In this document: piece after piece, positions 15,752-24,578 of the stretch
Position numbering within the stretch: position 1 is the first letter of the stretch
How the letters are laid out: each line of letters begins with the position of its first letter
Origin: Spongisporangium articulatum
GTDB lineage: Bacteria > Actinomycetota > Actinomycetes > Actinomycetales > Kineosporiaceae
DNA: 64,000 nucleotides
NCBI RefSeq assembly: GCF_044465595.1
Contig: NZ_JBITLV010000003.1
Span: 310,001 to 374,000 of the forward strand
Reading direction: 5' to 3'
Position numbers and translations under genes: made by a program
The notes under the pieces: model-generated
Seen by the model: the letters and a program-made list of their open reading frames with translations, nothing else
Told to the model about the DNA's origin: nothing
Database searches by the model: none

Positions 15752-16674
15752 GGGGTCGAGGGTACGCGAGCCGCCGCGAGCGCCCGCTCGAGCAGGTCGG
15801 GCGCCGTGTAGGGCAGCCACCGCACCCGCGGGTCGGCCCGGAACCACGACTCCTGCCGCCGGGCCAGCCGCCGGGTGCCCGTGACCGTGTCCTCACGGGC
15901 CCGGGTCTCGCTCAGTTCACCGTCCAGGAACTGCACGGCCTGGACGTACCCGATGGCGCGCCCCGCCGTCCGGCCCGTCCGCAGGCCGAGCCCCAGCAGC
16001 CGTTCGGTCTCGGCCACCAACCCGGCCGCCCACATCCGCTCGACCCGGGCGGCGATCCGGACGTCGAGCTCCTCGCGGGGCGCCTCGAGCCCGAGTTGCA
16101 CCGCGGGGGCGGCGTACTCACGCGTGGGCAGGGTGGCGCTGAACGGGCGGCCGGTCAGTTCGATCACCTCCAAGGCGCGGACGACGCGACGCACGTTGCC
16201 CGGCAGGATGGCCGCCGCCGCGGCCGGGTCCCGCTCGGCGAGCCGCGCGTGCATGGCCGGGGCCCCGGCATCGGCCGCCTCGGCCTCCAGCCGCCGGCGC
16301 ACGGCCGGGTCGGTCGGCGGGATCTCCAGCCGGTCCAGCGCGGCGCGCACGTACAGGCCCGAACCTCCGGTCAGGACGGCGACCCGCCCGCGGGCGTGGA
16401 TCTCGCCGATCGCCGCGCGCGCGTCGCGCTGATAGGCCGCGAGCGCGGCCTCCTGGGTGACGTCGAGGACGTCGAGCAGGTGGTGCGGGACGCCGCGGCG
16501 GTCCTCGAGGGGCACCTTGGCGGTGCCGATGTCCATCCCCCGGTACAGCTGGAGGGCGTCGGCGTTGACGATCTCCCCGTCGAGGCGTTCGGCCAGGTCC
16601 AGGGCCAGGTCGGACTTCCCGGTCGCGGTGGCCCCGACGACGGCGACGATCCGGTCGCCCATCAGGTGGTCCAT
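15748..16674 (-). CDS. miaA: tRNA dimethylallyltransferase
   Basis: MiaA transfers dimethylallyl to N6 of A37 in tRNAs reading U-starting codons; MiaB (also in this window) then methylthiolates the product. The 308-residue protein has P-loop GATATGKS (14-21), DALQLYRGMDIGTAK, the GGSGLYVRA motif and the C-terminal tRNA-binding QESWFRADPRV. The ATG at 16674 overlaps the stop of the upstream gene (ATGA); an internal ATG at 16662 is possible. Co-transcribed with dapF. Confidence 0.96.
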   Translation of the reverse strand: MDHLMGDRIVAVVGATATGKSDLALDLAERLDGEIVNADALQLYRGMDIGTAKVPLEDRRGVPHHLLDVLDVTQEAALAAYQRDARAAIGEIHARGRVAVLTGGSGLYVRAALDRLEIPPTDPAVRRRLEAEAADAGAPAMHARLAERDPAAAAAILPGNVRRVVRALEVIELTGRPFSATLPTREYAAPAVQLGLEAPREELDVRIAARVERMWAAGLVAETERLLGLGLRTGRTAGRAIGYVQAVQFLDGELSETRAREDTVTGTRRLARRQESWFRADPRVRWLPYTAPDLLERALAAARVPSTP

Positions 16675-17255
16675 CAGGGCACGAGCCGCCAGCCGGCGAC
16701 CCGGTACCGCACGTCGTAGGGGGTGTCGTCGTACTGCACGAGCTCGCGTTCGCGCCGGGCACCGTCCTGCGCCGCGGCCAGCACCATCACGGCGGGGTGG
16801 TTCGTGAGGTCGTCGCCGTCGGCGAGCGCGAGCCAGGCCGCACCGGCCGGGAGCTCGCCGACCAGCCCGCGGGCGACGTCCGCGCACTGCTGCTGCGTGG
16901 CCCCCGCGGCCACTTCCTGGCACACCACCTCGCCGCGCCAGCCGGCGCGTTCCAGCAGCCAGCGACCGATCGTCAACGGCAGCGGCAGCCGCGGGAGGGC
17001 GGCCGGCTCGACACCCGGGACCGGGCTGACGGCCACGTCCACCCCGAACCCCGCGAAGGTGCCCCAGGCGTTGCGCAGGTGCCGGGTGGTGCGCTCACCG
17101 GCCCCGACGAGGACGATCACCTGCGGCGCGACGGCCAGCAGGTCGGCCACGCCTGCGTCGCAGGCGGCCAGCAGGCCGGCCAGTTCGGGGGCGCGCCCGG
17201 CGGCGAGCGCGGGCACGAGCAGGGGCGGGTGCGGGACGACGGCCGCGGCTAGCAC
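16674..17255 (-). CDS. Class III extradiol dioxygenase-like (LigB-fold) protein
   Basis: The 193-residue protein begins MLAAAVVPHPPLLVP, the N-terminal strand and His region of the LigB-like fold. Actinomycetes keep a gene of this family directly upstream of miaA, usually around 230-250 residues, so this one is on the short side. The PHPP histidine is present, but the remaining metal ligands of true dioxygenases are not obvious. Function is unknown; the stable linkage to miaA suggests a housekeeping role. It overlaps miaA by four bases. Confidence 0.7.
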   Translation of the reverse strand: MLAAAVVPHPPLLVPALAAGRAPELAGLLAACDAGVADLLAVAPQVIVLVGAGERTTRHLRNAWGTFAGFGVDVAVSPVPGVEPAALPRLPLPLTIGRWLLERAGWRGEVVCQEVAAGATQQQCADVARGLVGELPAGAAWLALADGDDLTNHPAVMVLAAAQDGARRERELVQYDDTPYDVRYRVAGWRLVP

Positions 17256-17327
17256 GGGCTCACCCTAGTGAAGAGGCCGGGAAACCTTCTGAGACCGCCG
17301 TCACGTCGGGTAGGGTCCAGAGCCTGG

Positions 17328-17342
17328 TTACTTGCCGGTAAC
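17328..17342 (+). promoter_or_regulatory. Operator-like element YTACT-N4-GGTARC upstream of the CocE-like hydrolase
   Basis: It reads TTACTTGCCGGTAAC; with the preceding G it forms the perfect palindrome GTTAC-N6-GTAAC. It lies 47 bases before the ATG. It matches the elements before DUF6230, the OleA-like operon and the GMC oxidase. Confidence 0.5.
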
Positions 17343-17389
17343 TGCAGGTGATCGAGTCAGGACACAGGGACGTGCCAGGAGGACGCATT

Positions 17390-19066
17390 ATGCCGCGACA
17401 GGTGAGCCGACGGATCGCACGTGCGGCGGTCGCCGTCCTGGTGGGCGCGGCCCTGGCCGTCACGGGCCTGTCCGGCCCGGCCTCCCCCGCGCAGGCCGCC
17501 CCCGAGCTGCCGCCGGTCTACAAGACGGTGAGCAAGACCTACAAGATGACGATGCGCGACGGCATCGTCCTGACCGCCCTCGTGGTCGTCCCGAAGGGCG
17601 TCACCGGCAAGCAGCCGCTCGTCCTGATCCCCTCCGCCTGGGGTGGCGAGAAGGGTCAGATGCAGGTTGCCGCAGGCGTTCTCGCGAAGCGCGGGATGAT
17701 CGCGATCAACTACGCGACCCGCGGCTTCAAGGAGTCTCAGGGTCAGGTCGAGCTGGCGGGCCCCAACGACATCCACGACGTCAGCGACCTGATCGACTGG
17801 GCCGGGAAGAACGTGAACGCCGACACGAACAAGGTCGGCATGTTCGGGCTCTCCTACGGCGCCGGGCTCTCGCTGCTCGCCTCGGCCTACGAGCCGCGAC
17901 TGAAGGCGGTCGGCTCCCTCGAGGGCTTCTCCGACCTGCCCCGCACCGCCACCCCCAACGGGACCCGTGCCACCGTGCTGATCGCCGGGCTGTGGTTCGG
18001 CGCCGTCATCGCCGGGAAGCTCTCCCCCGAGCTGAAGACCGGGTTCCAGGCCCTGCTCACCGGCAAGGAGCCCAAGGGCACCGAGATCGCCGACGCGCTG
18101 GCCTCGTTGAAGACCCGCTCGCCCCTGTTCATGACGGACGCGATCAACAAGAACCACCCCGCCGTCTACCTGGCCACGTCGTGGAACGACATCGCCTACG
18201 GCACCGACCAGATGACCGAGTTCTACAACAAGCTGACCGTGCCGAAGCGGCTGGAGATCCGGCCCGGCGACCACGTCATCAACGAGGTGCCCGGCGCGAT
18301 CGGGGTCGGCCCGGCGACGGTCGAGTACGACCACCTCTACGACTGGATGCAGACCTACCTGATGGGCCAGCCGACCTCGGTCACGACGGCGCCCCCGGTG
18401 TGGATCAAGCCGCGCAGTTCCGGGGCGAAGCCCGCGAACGAGACCTACCCGAACCTGGCCGCGATGACGACGGGCACGCAGACGCTCACCCTGACCGCGC
18501 CGACCGGGCTGGTCCAGCCGACCGGCGGGATGACCACCGGTGCCGCGACCTCGTGGACGACGACCCTCAAGGCGGGTGGCGACGTCGCGGGCGGCCTCGG
18601 CGCGCCGATCGCCGGGTTCGCCCAGGAGGCCCTGACCGGACGGCCGCCGTCGGACCTGCTGTGGGCCACCGACCGCAGCAAGGCCGCCCTGTGGGTCGGC
18701 CCGAAGCAGGCCTCCCCGCTCGTGCTGCGCGGCGACACGACGGTCAGCTTCACGATCGTGCCGTCGGCCACCCGGGGCACCCTGGTCGCCTACCTGTACG
18801 ACTCCGACGCGGGGGCCCCGGGCGGCACCGGCTACCTGATCTCGCACCGCCCGTACACCTTCAAGAACGTGAAGGCCGGCCAGCCCCTGCGGATCTCGTT
18901 CCCCCTGCAGCCGACCGCGTACAACGTTCCGGCCGGTCACCGGCTCGCGGTGGGCCTCAGCACCGGGGACCCGGTGTACGCCAGCGAGAACCCGAAGGGT
19001 TCGACGATCAGGCTGGTCTCGTCGGCCGCGACGCCGCTGACCGTGACTTCGCAGCTCGGGAAGTAG
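17390..19066 (+). CDS. Secreted CocE/NonD-type (peptidase S15 family) hydrolase
   Basis: The 558-residue protein has an N-terminal export signal (about 1-36: RR-containing basic region, hydrophobic core, then PASPAQAA). An alpha/beta-hydrolase core with the S15 nucleophile elbow GLSYGAG follows, with an acidic/His region around SWNDIAYGTDQ and RPGDHVINE. The last 200 residues form the jelly-roll typical of X-Pro dipeptidyl peptidase/CocE enzymes. The likely reaction is ester or amide hydrolysis outside the cell; the substrate is unknown. The ATG follows AGGAGG. It faces the OleA-like operon convergently with a 3-base gap and shares its upstream element, so the two may be co-regulated. Confidence 0.85.
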   Translation: MPRQVSRRIARAAVAVLVGAALAVTGLSGPASPAQAAPELPPVYKTVSKTYKMTMRDGIVLTALVVVPKGVTGKQPLVLIPSAWGGEKGQMQVAAGVLAKRGMIAINYATRGFKESQGQVELAGPNDIHDVSDLIDWAGKNVNADTNKVGMFGLSYGAGLSLLASAYEPRLKAVGSLEGFSDLPRTATPNGTRATVLIAGLWFGAVIAGKLSPELKTGFQALLTGKEPKGTEIADALASLKTRSPLFMTDAINKNHPAVYLATSWNDIAYGTDQMTEFYNKLTVPKRLEIRPGDHVINEVPGAIGVGPATVEYDHLYDWMQTYLMGQPTSVTTAPPVWIKPRSSGAKPANETYPNLAAMTTGTQTLTLTAPTGLVQPTGGMTTGAATSWTTTLKAGGDVAGGLGAPIAGFAQEALTGRPPSDLLWATDRSKAALWVGPKQASPLVLRGDTTVSFTIVPSATRGTLVAYLYDSDAGAPGGTGYLISHRPYTFKNVKAGQPLRISFPLQPTAYNVPAGHRLAVGLSTGDPVYASENPKGSTIRLVSSAATPLTVTSQLGK

Positions 19067-19069
19067 GGC

Positions 19070-19909
19070 TCAGCTCTCCAGCAGCTTGCGGGTGAGGATC
19101 TCACCCAGCGGAGAGTTCAGCAGCGGGCCGAGGCGCCAGATCTCCTCGAGGATCGGCGGGATCCAGATCCGGCGCTCGCGCGCCTCGATGCCGTCGACGA
19201 TGCGGGTGGCGCACTCCTCGGCGCTCACGCTGCCGCCCAGCGGGCCCCCGGGGACGCCGTCGGTGTACATCGACAGCAGCCCCTCGGTGGTGTTGCGCAG
19301 CTCGGCGAAGTCGTCGATCCCGGCCTCGGCCTCGGCGAGCATGTCGGTGGTGATCCAGGTCGGGACGACGGTGCCGACGTCCACCCCGCGCGGGGCCAGG
19401 TCGAGCCACAACGTGTGGGCGAGCATCTCGAGCCCGGCCTTCGAGCTGGCGTAGGGCGCCATCCCGCCGACCGCGGCGAACGCGGCGACCGAGGAGACGA
19501 TCATGAGGTAGCCGCGCCCGGCGGCCAGCGCGTCGGCGGTGGCCCGGGCCGTGCGGTACGTGCCGATCAGGTTGGTGTTCACGACCTCGGCGTACTCGTC
19601 ACCGGTCACCTCGCCGAGGCTGCCGTGCCGGTTGACGCCGGCGTTGGCCACCACGACGTTCAGCTGCCCGCGCTCGGCCAGGACCGTGGCCACCGCCGCA
19701 TCGAGGGTCTCCTGGCGGGTCACGTCACCCGGCAGGGCCAGGTGCCCCTCCCCTGGCAGCTCCTTGACGACGACCGCGGCCGCCTCGGGGTCGCGGGCCA
19801 GCACGGCGACGGTCGCGCCGCGGGCCGCCAGCTCCCGCACGCAGGCCGCCCCGAGCCCGCGGTTGCCGCCGGTCACGAGGGCGACCTTGCCCGCGAGGGT
19901 GGCGCTCAT
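19070..19909 (-). CDS. Short-chain dehydrogenase/reductase
   Basis: A classical 279-residue SDR: TGGNRGLGA cofactor motif near residue 14, NAG in VVANAGVN, catalytic Ser in MIVSSVAAF and the Tyr/Lys pair in YASSKAG. The shape and context suggest reduction of a keto-acyl product made by the OleA-like synthase upstream. It is not the extended SDR type of OleD. Last gene of the four-gene operon, four bases after the ACP stop. The C-terminal tail LNSPLGEILTRKLLES is amphipathic. Confidence 0.88.
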   Translation of the reverse strand: MSATLAGKVALVTGGNRGLGAACVRELAARGATVAVLARDPEAAAVVVKELPGEGHLALPGDVTRQETLDAAVATVLAERGQLNVVVANAGVNRHGSLGEVTGDEYAEVVNTNLIGTYRTARATADALAAGRGYLMIVSSVAAFAAVGGMAPYASSKAGLEMLAHTLWLDLAPRGVDVGTVVPTWITTDMLAEAEAGIDDFAELRNTTEGLLSMYTDGVPGGPLGGSVSAEECATRIVDGIEARERRIWIPPILEEIWRLGPLLNSPLGEILTRKLLES

Positions 19910-19913
19910 CGCC

Positions 19914-20192
19914 TCAGCCCTCCAACGCGCGCAGCAGCCCGCCGAGGTCGCCGACCGTGGTCACCACGGGCAGGTCGAGCAACGTCGCGTCGGGCGAGAT
20001 CCGGCCGGCGGCAACGAGTTCCGCGCGGGCGCCGAGCAGCATCTCGGCCGTGCCGATGGAGTCGAGGCCGAGGCTGTCGAGGGTCGTCGTGACCGTGATG
20101 GCGTCGACCTCGGCCTCGTCGACGAGACCGTTGTCGCGGACGTAGCCGCGGACGAAGCCGATCAGCTCGTCGTCGGTGACAGTGGCGCTCAT
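19914..20192 (-). CDS. Acyl carrier protein
   Basis: A 92-residue carrier protein with the phosphopantetheine site LGLDSIG, the modified serine being S45. Helix boundaries and acidic surface fit a type II ACP. It lies between the fatty-acyl-AMP ligase and the reductase, so the ligase probably loads it and the condensing enzyme or reductase uses the tethered acyl group. It is distinct from the serine-less ACP-like gene at 7003. Confidence 0.9.
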   Translation of the reverse strand: MSATVTDDELIGFVRGYVRDNGLVDEAEVDAITVTTTLDSLGLDSIGTAEMLLGARAELVAAGRISPDATLLDLPVVTTVGDLGGLLRALEG

Positions 20193-20221
20193 GGGGACTC
20201 TCCTTCTCGGGTCCTACTCGG

Positions 20222-21901
20222 TCAGCGCCCGATCGAGGCGATCAGGGGCAACTCTCCCGCGTCCAGCGCGGCCACCATGGACAGCCGGCGCAGCTTGCCG
20301 CTGGGGGTCTTCATCAGCTGCCCGCGCTCGACGAAGCCCACGAACTCGGGCCGGGCGCCGAACTGGCGGGCGGCGTCGGAGGCCAGCTCACGGCAGATCG
20401 CCCGCAACCGGGTGAGGTCGCCGTCCGCCGAGGCGGCCCGGACCGGTTCGGCGACCAGGCCGTACCCGTCCAGCGTGGGCAGCGCCGCCAGGCAGCCGGC
20501 CCGCACCGCGTCGTGCCGGACGGCCTGCTCGATGTCGGTGGAGTACAGGTTGCGGCCCCCGACGATGATGCTCTCGTCGGCCCGCCCGACCAGGAACAGT
20601 TCACCGTCGGCGAGGTACCCGACGTCGCGGGTCGGGAACCAGCCCTCGGGCGTCAGCCGGCGCTCGGCGCCGAGGTAGTCGCTGAACAGGGACGCGCCCC
20701 GGATCTGCACGTCGCCGACCCCGTCGGTGGGGCGGCCGGCGTCGTCGACGATGCGCAGGTCGACCCGCTCCAGGAGGCTGCCGTTGCCGACGTCGAGCAC
20801 CGGCCCACCGGCCAGCGTCTCCGTGCCGGGGCGGACCGACGTCCGCCAGACGTCGGCGGGCCGGCTGATGGTGACGGCCAGCGAGGCCTCGGCCATGCCG
20901 TAAGCAGGGCAGATCACCTCGGGCGAGAGCCCCATCGGGGCGAACGTCTCCGTGAACCGGGCGACCGTGTCGGCCTTGACCCGTTCGGCGCCCGTGATGC
21001 ACACCCGCAACCGGGACAGGTCGAGCCCGGCCAGCATCGGCGCCGCCTTCACCGACAGCTCGAAGGCGAAGTTCGGCCCGGTCGTGTGCGTGACCCCGTG
21101 GGTCGCGCACAGGCGCAACCAGGAGGCCGGATCGGCCAGGAACGACTCGGGGGTCTGCAGGACCAGCATGTCTCCGCCGACCCGGGGGGCGTTGGCCGCC
21201 AGGCAGGCCAGGAACATGCCCACGAAGCCCATGTCGTGCGACAGCGGCAGCCAGCTGCCCGCCCGGTCCCCGGGACCGACCTCGATCGCGTCGAGGATGT
21301 CGATGATGTTCACGGCCAGCGCCTGGCCGGTCAGCACGACCCCCTTGGGGTTGCCCAGGCTGCCCGACGTGAACTGCACGAGCCCGCCACCGCCGGCCTC
21401 CGCGCCGGCGCCCGCCGGGCTGAAGGTGGGCAGGTCCGGCAGCGCTTCTGAACCCGCGCCGGCCACCGCCTCGCCGAAGGCGGCCGTCGGGACCGACATC
21501 GGCGGCAGCAGGCCGCGGTAGGCGTCGTCGAGCAGCAACAGCTGCACGCCGGACAGCTCGCACATGAGCTCGATCTGGCGGATGAACGACTCGAGGTCGG
21601 CCCCCCGGCCCGGATACGGCAGCGAGACCAGGTCGTTGCCGGACAACCAGGTGCCGATCACCACGGCCGGGCAGTTCTCGGTGTTGGTCAGGAAAGCACC
21701 GATCCGGCCGCCGGTGCCGGTCCGGGCCCGCAACCAGCGGGCCACCTGCTCGGCGTCCTGCCACATGGCGCCCAGCGACTTCTCCACCCCGGACGGCTCG
21801 AAGCGACACACCCCGGTACCCGTGGCCGCCTCGGCGAGCAGGTCGAGGACGGTCGTGGTGGCCACACCGCCGATCCCGGAACGCACACCCACGGGCGTCA
21901 C
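20222..21901 (-). CDS. Fatty-acyl-AMP ligase (FAAL-type)
   Basis: This 559-residue ANL-superfamily enzyme activates a fatty acid as acyl-AMP for transfer to a carrier protein. FAAL hallmarks are the P-loop TSGS at 178-181 (QFTSGSLGNPKGV), WLPLSHDMGFVG at 217-228, CPAYGMAEASLAV, the DVGYLADGELFLVGR hinge and GGRNLYSTDIEQ. The late catalytic Lys is in KTPSGKLRR. The GTG start overlaps the stop of the condensing-enzyme gene (GTGA). The ACP 29 bases downstream is the obvious acceptor. OleC beta-lactone synthetase is a related ANL alternative, but the WLPL-HDMG and GRN-Y--DIE motifs favour FAAL. Confidence 0.87.
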   Translation of the reverse strand: MTPVGVRSGIGGVATTTVLDLLAEAATGTGVCRFEPSGVEKSLGAMWQDAEQVARWLRARTGTGGRIGAFLTNTENCPAVVIGTWLSGNDLVSLPYPGRGADLESFIRQIELMCELSGVQLLLLDDAYRGLLPPMSVPTAAFGEAVAGAGSEALPDLPTFSPAGAGAEAGGGGLVQFTSGSLGNPKGVVLTGQALAVNIIDILDAIEVGPGDRAGSWLPLSHDMGFVGMFLACLAANAPRVGGDMLVLQTPESFLADPASWLRLCATHGVTHTTGPNFAFELSVKAAPMLAGLDLSRLRVCITGAERVKADTVARFTETFAPMGLSPEVICPAYGMAEASLAVTISRPADVWRTSVRPGTETLAGGPVLDVGNGSLLERVDLRIVDDAGRPTDGVGDVQIRGASLFSDYLGAERRLTPEGWFPTRDVGYLADGELFLVGRADESIIVGGRNLYSTDIEQAVRHDAVRAGCLAALPTLDGYGLVAEPVRAASADGDLTRLRAICRELASDAARQFGARPEFVGFVERGQLMKTPSGKLRRLSMVAALDAGELPLIASIGR

Positions 21902-22923
21902 CAAACGATCGGCACGACGCCGGCGCTGAACCCCGCCGCCCCGCCCACCAGTGCGATCTTGTCGCCCTTGGCCACCCGGCCCTCCTCGACCGCCAGGCTG
22001 AGCGCCAGCGGGATGCTGGCCGCCGCGCAGTTGCCGTACTGACCGACCGTGATCATGCACCGCTCCGTCGGGTAGTCCCACCGGCGGGCGAGCTCGATGA
22101 CCACCGAGCGCGACACCTGGTGCGGGACGACCAGGGAGACCTCGTCCGAGCGCCAGTTCAGCCGCTCGAGGGTCTTCGGGAAGATGTCGGGCAGGTGCTT
22201 CAGCGCGAGCGCCCCGAGCTCGTCGCTCTTGCAGTCGAAGACCATCGCCTCGGGCGCGCCGTTGCGCACCAGCGAGCCGCCCCCCAGCACGGTGCACAGC
22301 CGCCAGTACTCGCCGTCGGTCATGAAGTCACCGGCCCGCACCCCGGACGCCGTGGCCGGGTCCTCCCCGTCGTCCTGCCGGGCCTCGAGCACCATGGCCC
22401 CGCCCGCGTCACCGAGGGTGAGCCCGGCGAACTTGCGGCGCAGGTCGGCCATGCTCTCGATGTTCCAGTCGATCACGGGCGTGATGACCTCACCGGTGGT
22501 GACCAGGACCTTGGTGGCCCGGCCGGTCTCGATCATCGAGGCGGCGACGTCGACCCCGTTGATGAAGCTGTTGCAGGCGCTCTTGACGTCCATCGTCGCC
22601 GCGTTGCGGCAACCGATCTTGCTCTGCGTGATCGCCGCGGTCGACGGCTCGGCCACGTCGTGCGAGGCCCCGGCGAAGATCATCAGGTCGAGGGCCTCGG
22701 GGTCGATGCCGGCCCGGTCGAGGGCGGCGCGGCCGGCCTCGGCGGCCAGGTCGGACGACGCCTGGTCGTCGGCGGCGTAGTGCCGCGACTTCACCCCGGT
22801 CAGCAGCTGGACCAGCCCGGACGGGATCTTGAACCCGTTGCCCCGGAGACGTTCCTCGACATCACCCGTGGTGACGACGTTCTCCGGCAGGTAGTGCCCG
22901 ACACCGGTAACGACCGCTCGCAC
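21898..22923 (-). CDS. OleA-like 3-oxoacyl-ACP synthase III family enzyme
   Basis: A 341-residue thiolase-superfamily condensing enzyme with the Cys-His-Asn triad: C117 in VKSACNSFING, H268 in VPHQVSR, N298 in GQYGNCAAASIP. Instead of the FPS motif of FabH it has AEPSTA with Glu92. By comparison with OleA, that Glu takes the place of the catalytic base (Glu117 in Xanthomonas) for head-to-head, non-decarboxylative condensation of two acyl chains. The FINGVDVAASMIE helix and the HQVSR and GN-ASIP blocks also resemble OleA more than FabH. First gene of the operon, with a YTACT-N4-GGTARC element 32 bases upstream. Product unknown. Confidence 0.85.
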   Translation of the reverse strand: MRAVVTGVGHYLPENVVTTGDVEERLRGNGFKIPSGLVQLLTGVKSRHYAADDQASSDLAAEAGRAALDRAGIDPEALDLMIFAGASHDVAEPSTAAITQSKIGCRNAATMDVKSACNSFINGVDVAASMIETGRATKVLVTTGEVITPVIDWNIESMADLRRKFAGLTLGDAGGAMVLEARQDDGEDPATASGVRAGDFMTDGEYWRLCTVLGGGSLVRNGAPEAMVFDCKSDELGALALKHLPDIFPKTLERLNWRSDEVSLVVPHQVSRSVVIELARRWDYPTERCMITVGQYGNCAAASIPLALSLAVEEGRVAKGDKIALVGGAAGFSAGVVPIVW

Positions 22924-22954
22924 CAGGAACCCTCCATCGACTGCCCAGGGCTAC

Positions 22955-22969
22955 GCTACCCGTGAGTAG
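22955..22969 (-). promoter_or_regulatory. Operator-like element YTACT-N4-GGTARC upstream of the OleA-like operon
   Basis: On the coding strand it reads CTACTCACGGGTAGC. It shares 11 of 15 fixed positions plus a following SGTAG/CSTAG-like extension with the DUF6230 element. It ends only 32 bases before the ATG, a position suited to repression. Confidence 0.5.
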
Positions 22970-23033
22970 GAACACACGAGGCTAACCGTGACGGCGGTGG
23001 GTGTAAACCACCCGGACGGTCTCCCGGCGGATA

Positions 23034-24557
23034 TCAGCTACGGCGGAGGGTGGGCACACCGAGCGTGACCGGAACCGGCCCACCCGAGGGGGCGGACGCC
23101 GTCCGGCTGCCCGTCCCGCAGCTCTCGGCCTGGCGCCGGTCCCAGGCGTCCCCGGCCGGGGAACGCCGCACGGCGTACACGTCCGCGGGCACCGGGTCGG
23201 CGACCAGGTGGTGCGGCGCCGCGTAGGTGATCTCGACGGTCGCGAAGTCACCCGGGCGCGGTAGCTCGCCACCCGCGGGGACGGCGAAGTGCACGAGTCG
23301 GTTGTCCGGGCCGCGGCCCGACAGGCGCTGGTGGGCGGAGTCCTTGCGGCCGCCGCCGTCGGGCACGACCAGCAGCTCCACCCGCCGCCCGACCAGCTCC
23401 TTCGCCGCCGCCCAGGAGATCTCCTCCTGCAGCGCGACGAGCCGCTCGTAGCGTTCCTGGACGACGGCCTTCGGGACCTGGTCGGCGTAGGTCGCCGCCG
23501 GGGTGCCCGGGCGGGGCGAGTACTGGAAGGTGAACGCCTGCGCGAACCGGGCCTGCGCGACCACGTCGAGGGTGGCCTGGAAGTCCTCCTCGGTCTCGCC
23601 GGGGAAGCCCACGATGATGTCGGTCGAGATCGCCGCGTCGGGGATGGCCGCCCGGACCCGCTCGAGGATGCCCAGGAACCGGGACGAGCGGTACGAACGG
23701 CGCATCGCCTTCAGCACCCGGTCGGAGCCCGACTGGAGCGGCATGTGCAGCTGCGGCATCACCGTGGGCGTCTGCGCCATCGCCTCGATCACGTCGTCGG
23801 TGAAGGACGACGGGTGCGGGCTGGTGAACCGGACCCGTTCCAGCCCGGGCACCTTCCCGACCGCGCGCAGGAGGTCGGCGAAGGCGCTGCGCCGGTCGGC
23901 CGGGTCGTCGAAGTCCACCCCGTACGTGTTCACGTTCTGCCCCAGCAGCGTGACCTCGACCGCGCCGTCGGCGACCAGGGCCTCGACCTCGGCCAGGATG
24001 TCGCCGGGCCGGCGGTCCCGCTCGGCGCCCCGCAGGCTCGGCACGATGCAGAACGTGCACGTGTTGTTGCAGCCCACGCTGATGCTCACCCAGCCGGACG
24101 CCGCCGACTCGCGCCGCGTCGGCAGGGTGGACGGGAAGACCTCGAGGCTCTCCAGGATCTCGACCTGGGCCTCCGTGTTGTGCCGGGCGCGCTCCAGCAG
24201 CGCGGGCAGCGACCCGACGTTGTGGGTGCCGAACACGACGTCGACCCAGGGCGCCTTCGACACGATGGTGTCGCGGTCCTTCTGGGCCAGGCAGCCGCCG
24301 ACCGCGATCTGCATGCCGTCGCGGGCGTTCTTCACCGGGACCAGCTGGCCGAGGTTGCCGTACAGCCGGTTGTCGGCGTTCTCCCTCACCGCGCAGGTGT
24401 TGAACACGACCACGTCGGCCTGCTCGCCCTGCTCGACGGGGGCGTACCCGGCGGCGTCGAGCAGCCCTGAGATGCGTTCGGAGTCGTGCACGTTCATCTG
24501 GCAGCCGAACGTGCGCACCTCGTAGGTGCGCGCGGCTTCAACGGTCTGGGTGCTCAT
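23034..24557 (-). CDS. miaB: tRNA-2-methylthio-N6-dimethylallyladenosine synthase
   Basis: MiaB is a radical-SAM methylthiotransferase that finishes ms2i6A37 in tRNA after MiaA. The 507-residue protein has the N-terminal UPF0004 domain with three cluster cysteines (FGCQMN, FNTCAVRE, GGCLAQ), the radical SAM CxxxCxxC as CNNTCTFC, and a C-terminal TRAM domain (about 380-450). A Ser/Gly/Arg-rich tail of some 40 residues follows TRAM and has no known role. The ATG at 24557 fits the family N-terminus. In relatives miaB lies close to miaA; here they are 6 kb apart. Confidence 0.95.
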   Translation of the reverse strand: MSTQTVEAARTYEVRTFGCQMNVHDSERISGLLDAAGYAPVEQGEQADVVVFNTCAVRENADNRLYGNLGQLVPVKNARDGMQIAVGGCLAQKDRDTIVSKAPWVDVVFGTHNVGSLPALLERARHNTEAQVEILESLEVFPSTLPTRRESAASGWVSISVGCNNTCTFCIVPSLRGAERDRRPGDILAEVEALVADGAVEVTLLGQNVNTYGVDFDDPADRRSAFADLLRAVGKVPGLERVRFTSPHPSSFTDDVIEAMAQTPTVMPQLHMPLQSGSDRVLKAMRRSYRSSRFLGILERVRAAIPDAAISTDIIVGFPGETEEDFQATLDVVAQARFAQAFTFQYSPRPGTPAATYADQVPKAVVQERYERLVALQEEISWAAAKELVGRRVELLVVPDGGGRKDSAHQRLSGRGPDNRLVHFAVPAGGELPRPGDFATVEITYAAPHHLVADPVPADVYAVRRSPAGDAWDRRQAESCGTGSRTASAPSGGPVPVTLGVPTLRRS

Positions 24558-24578
24558 GGCCAGCCCAGGATACGTCCC

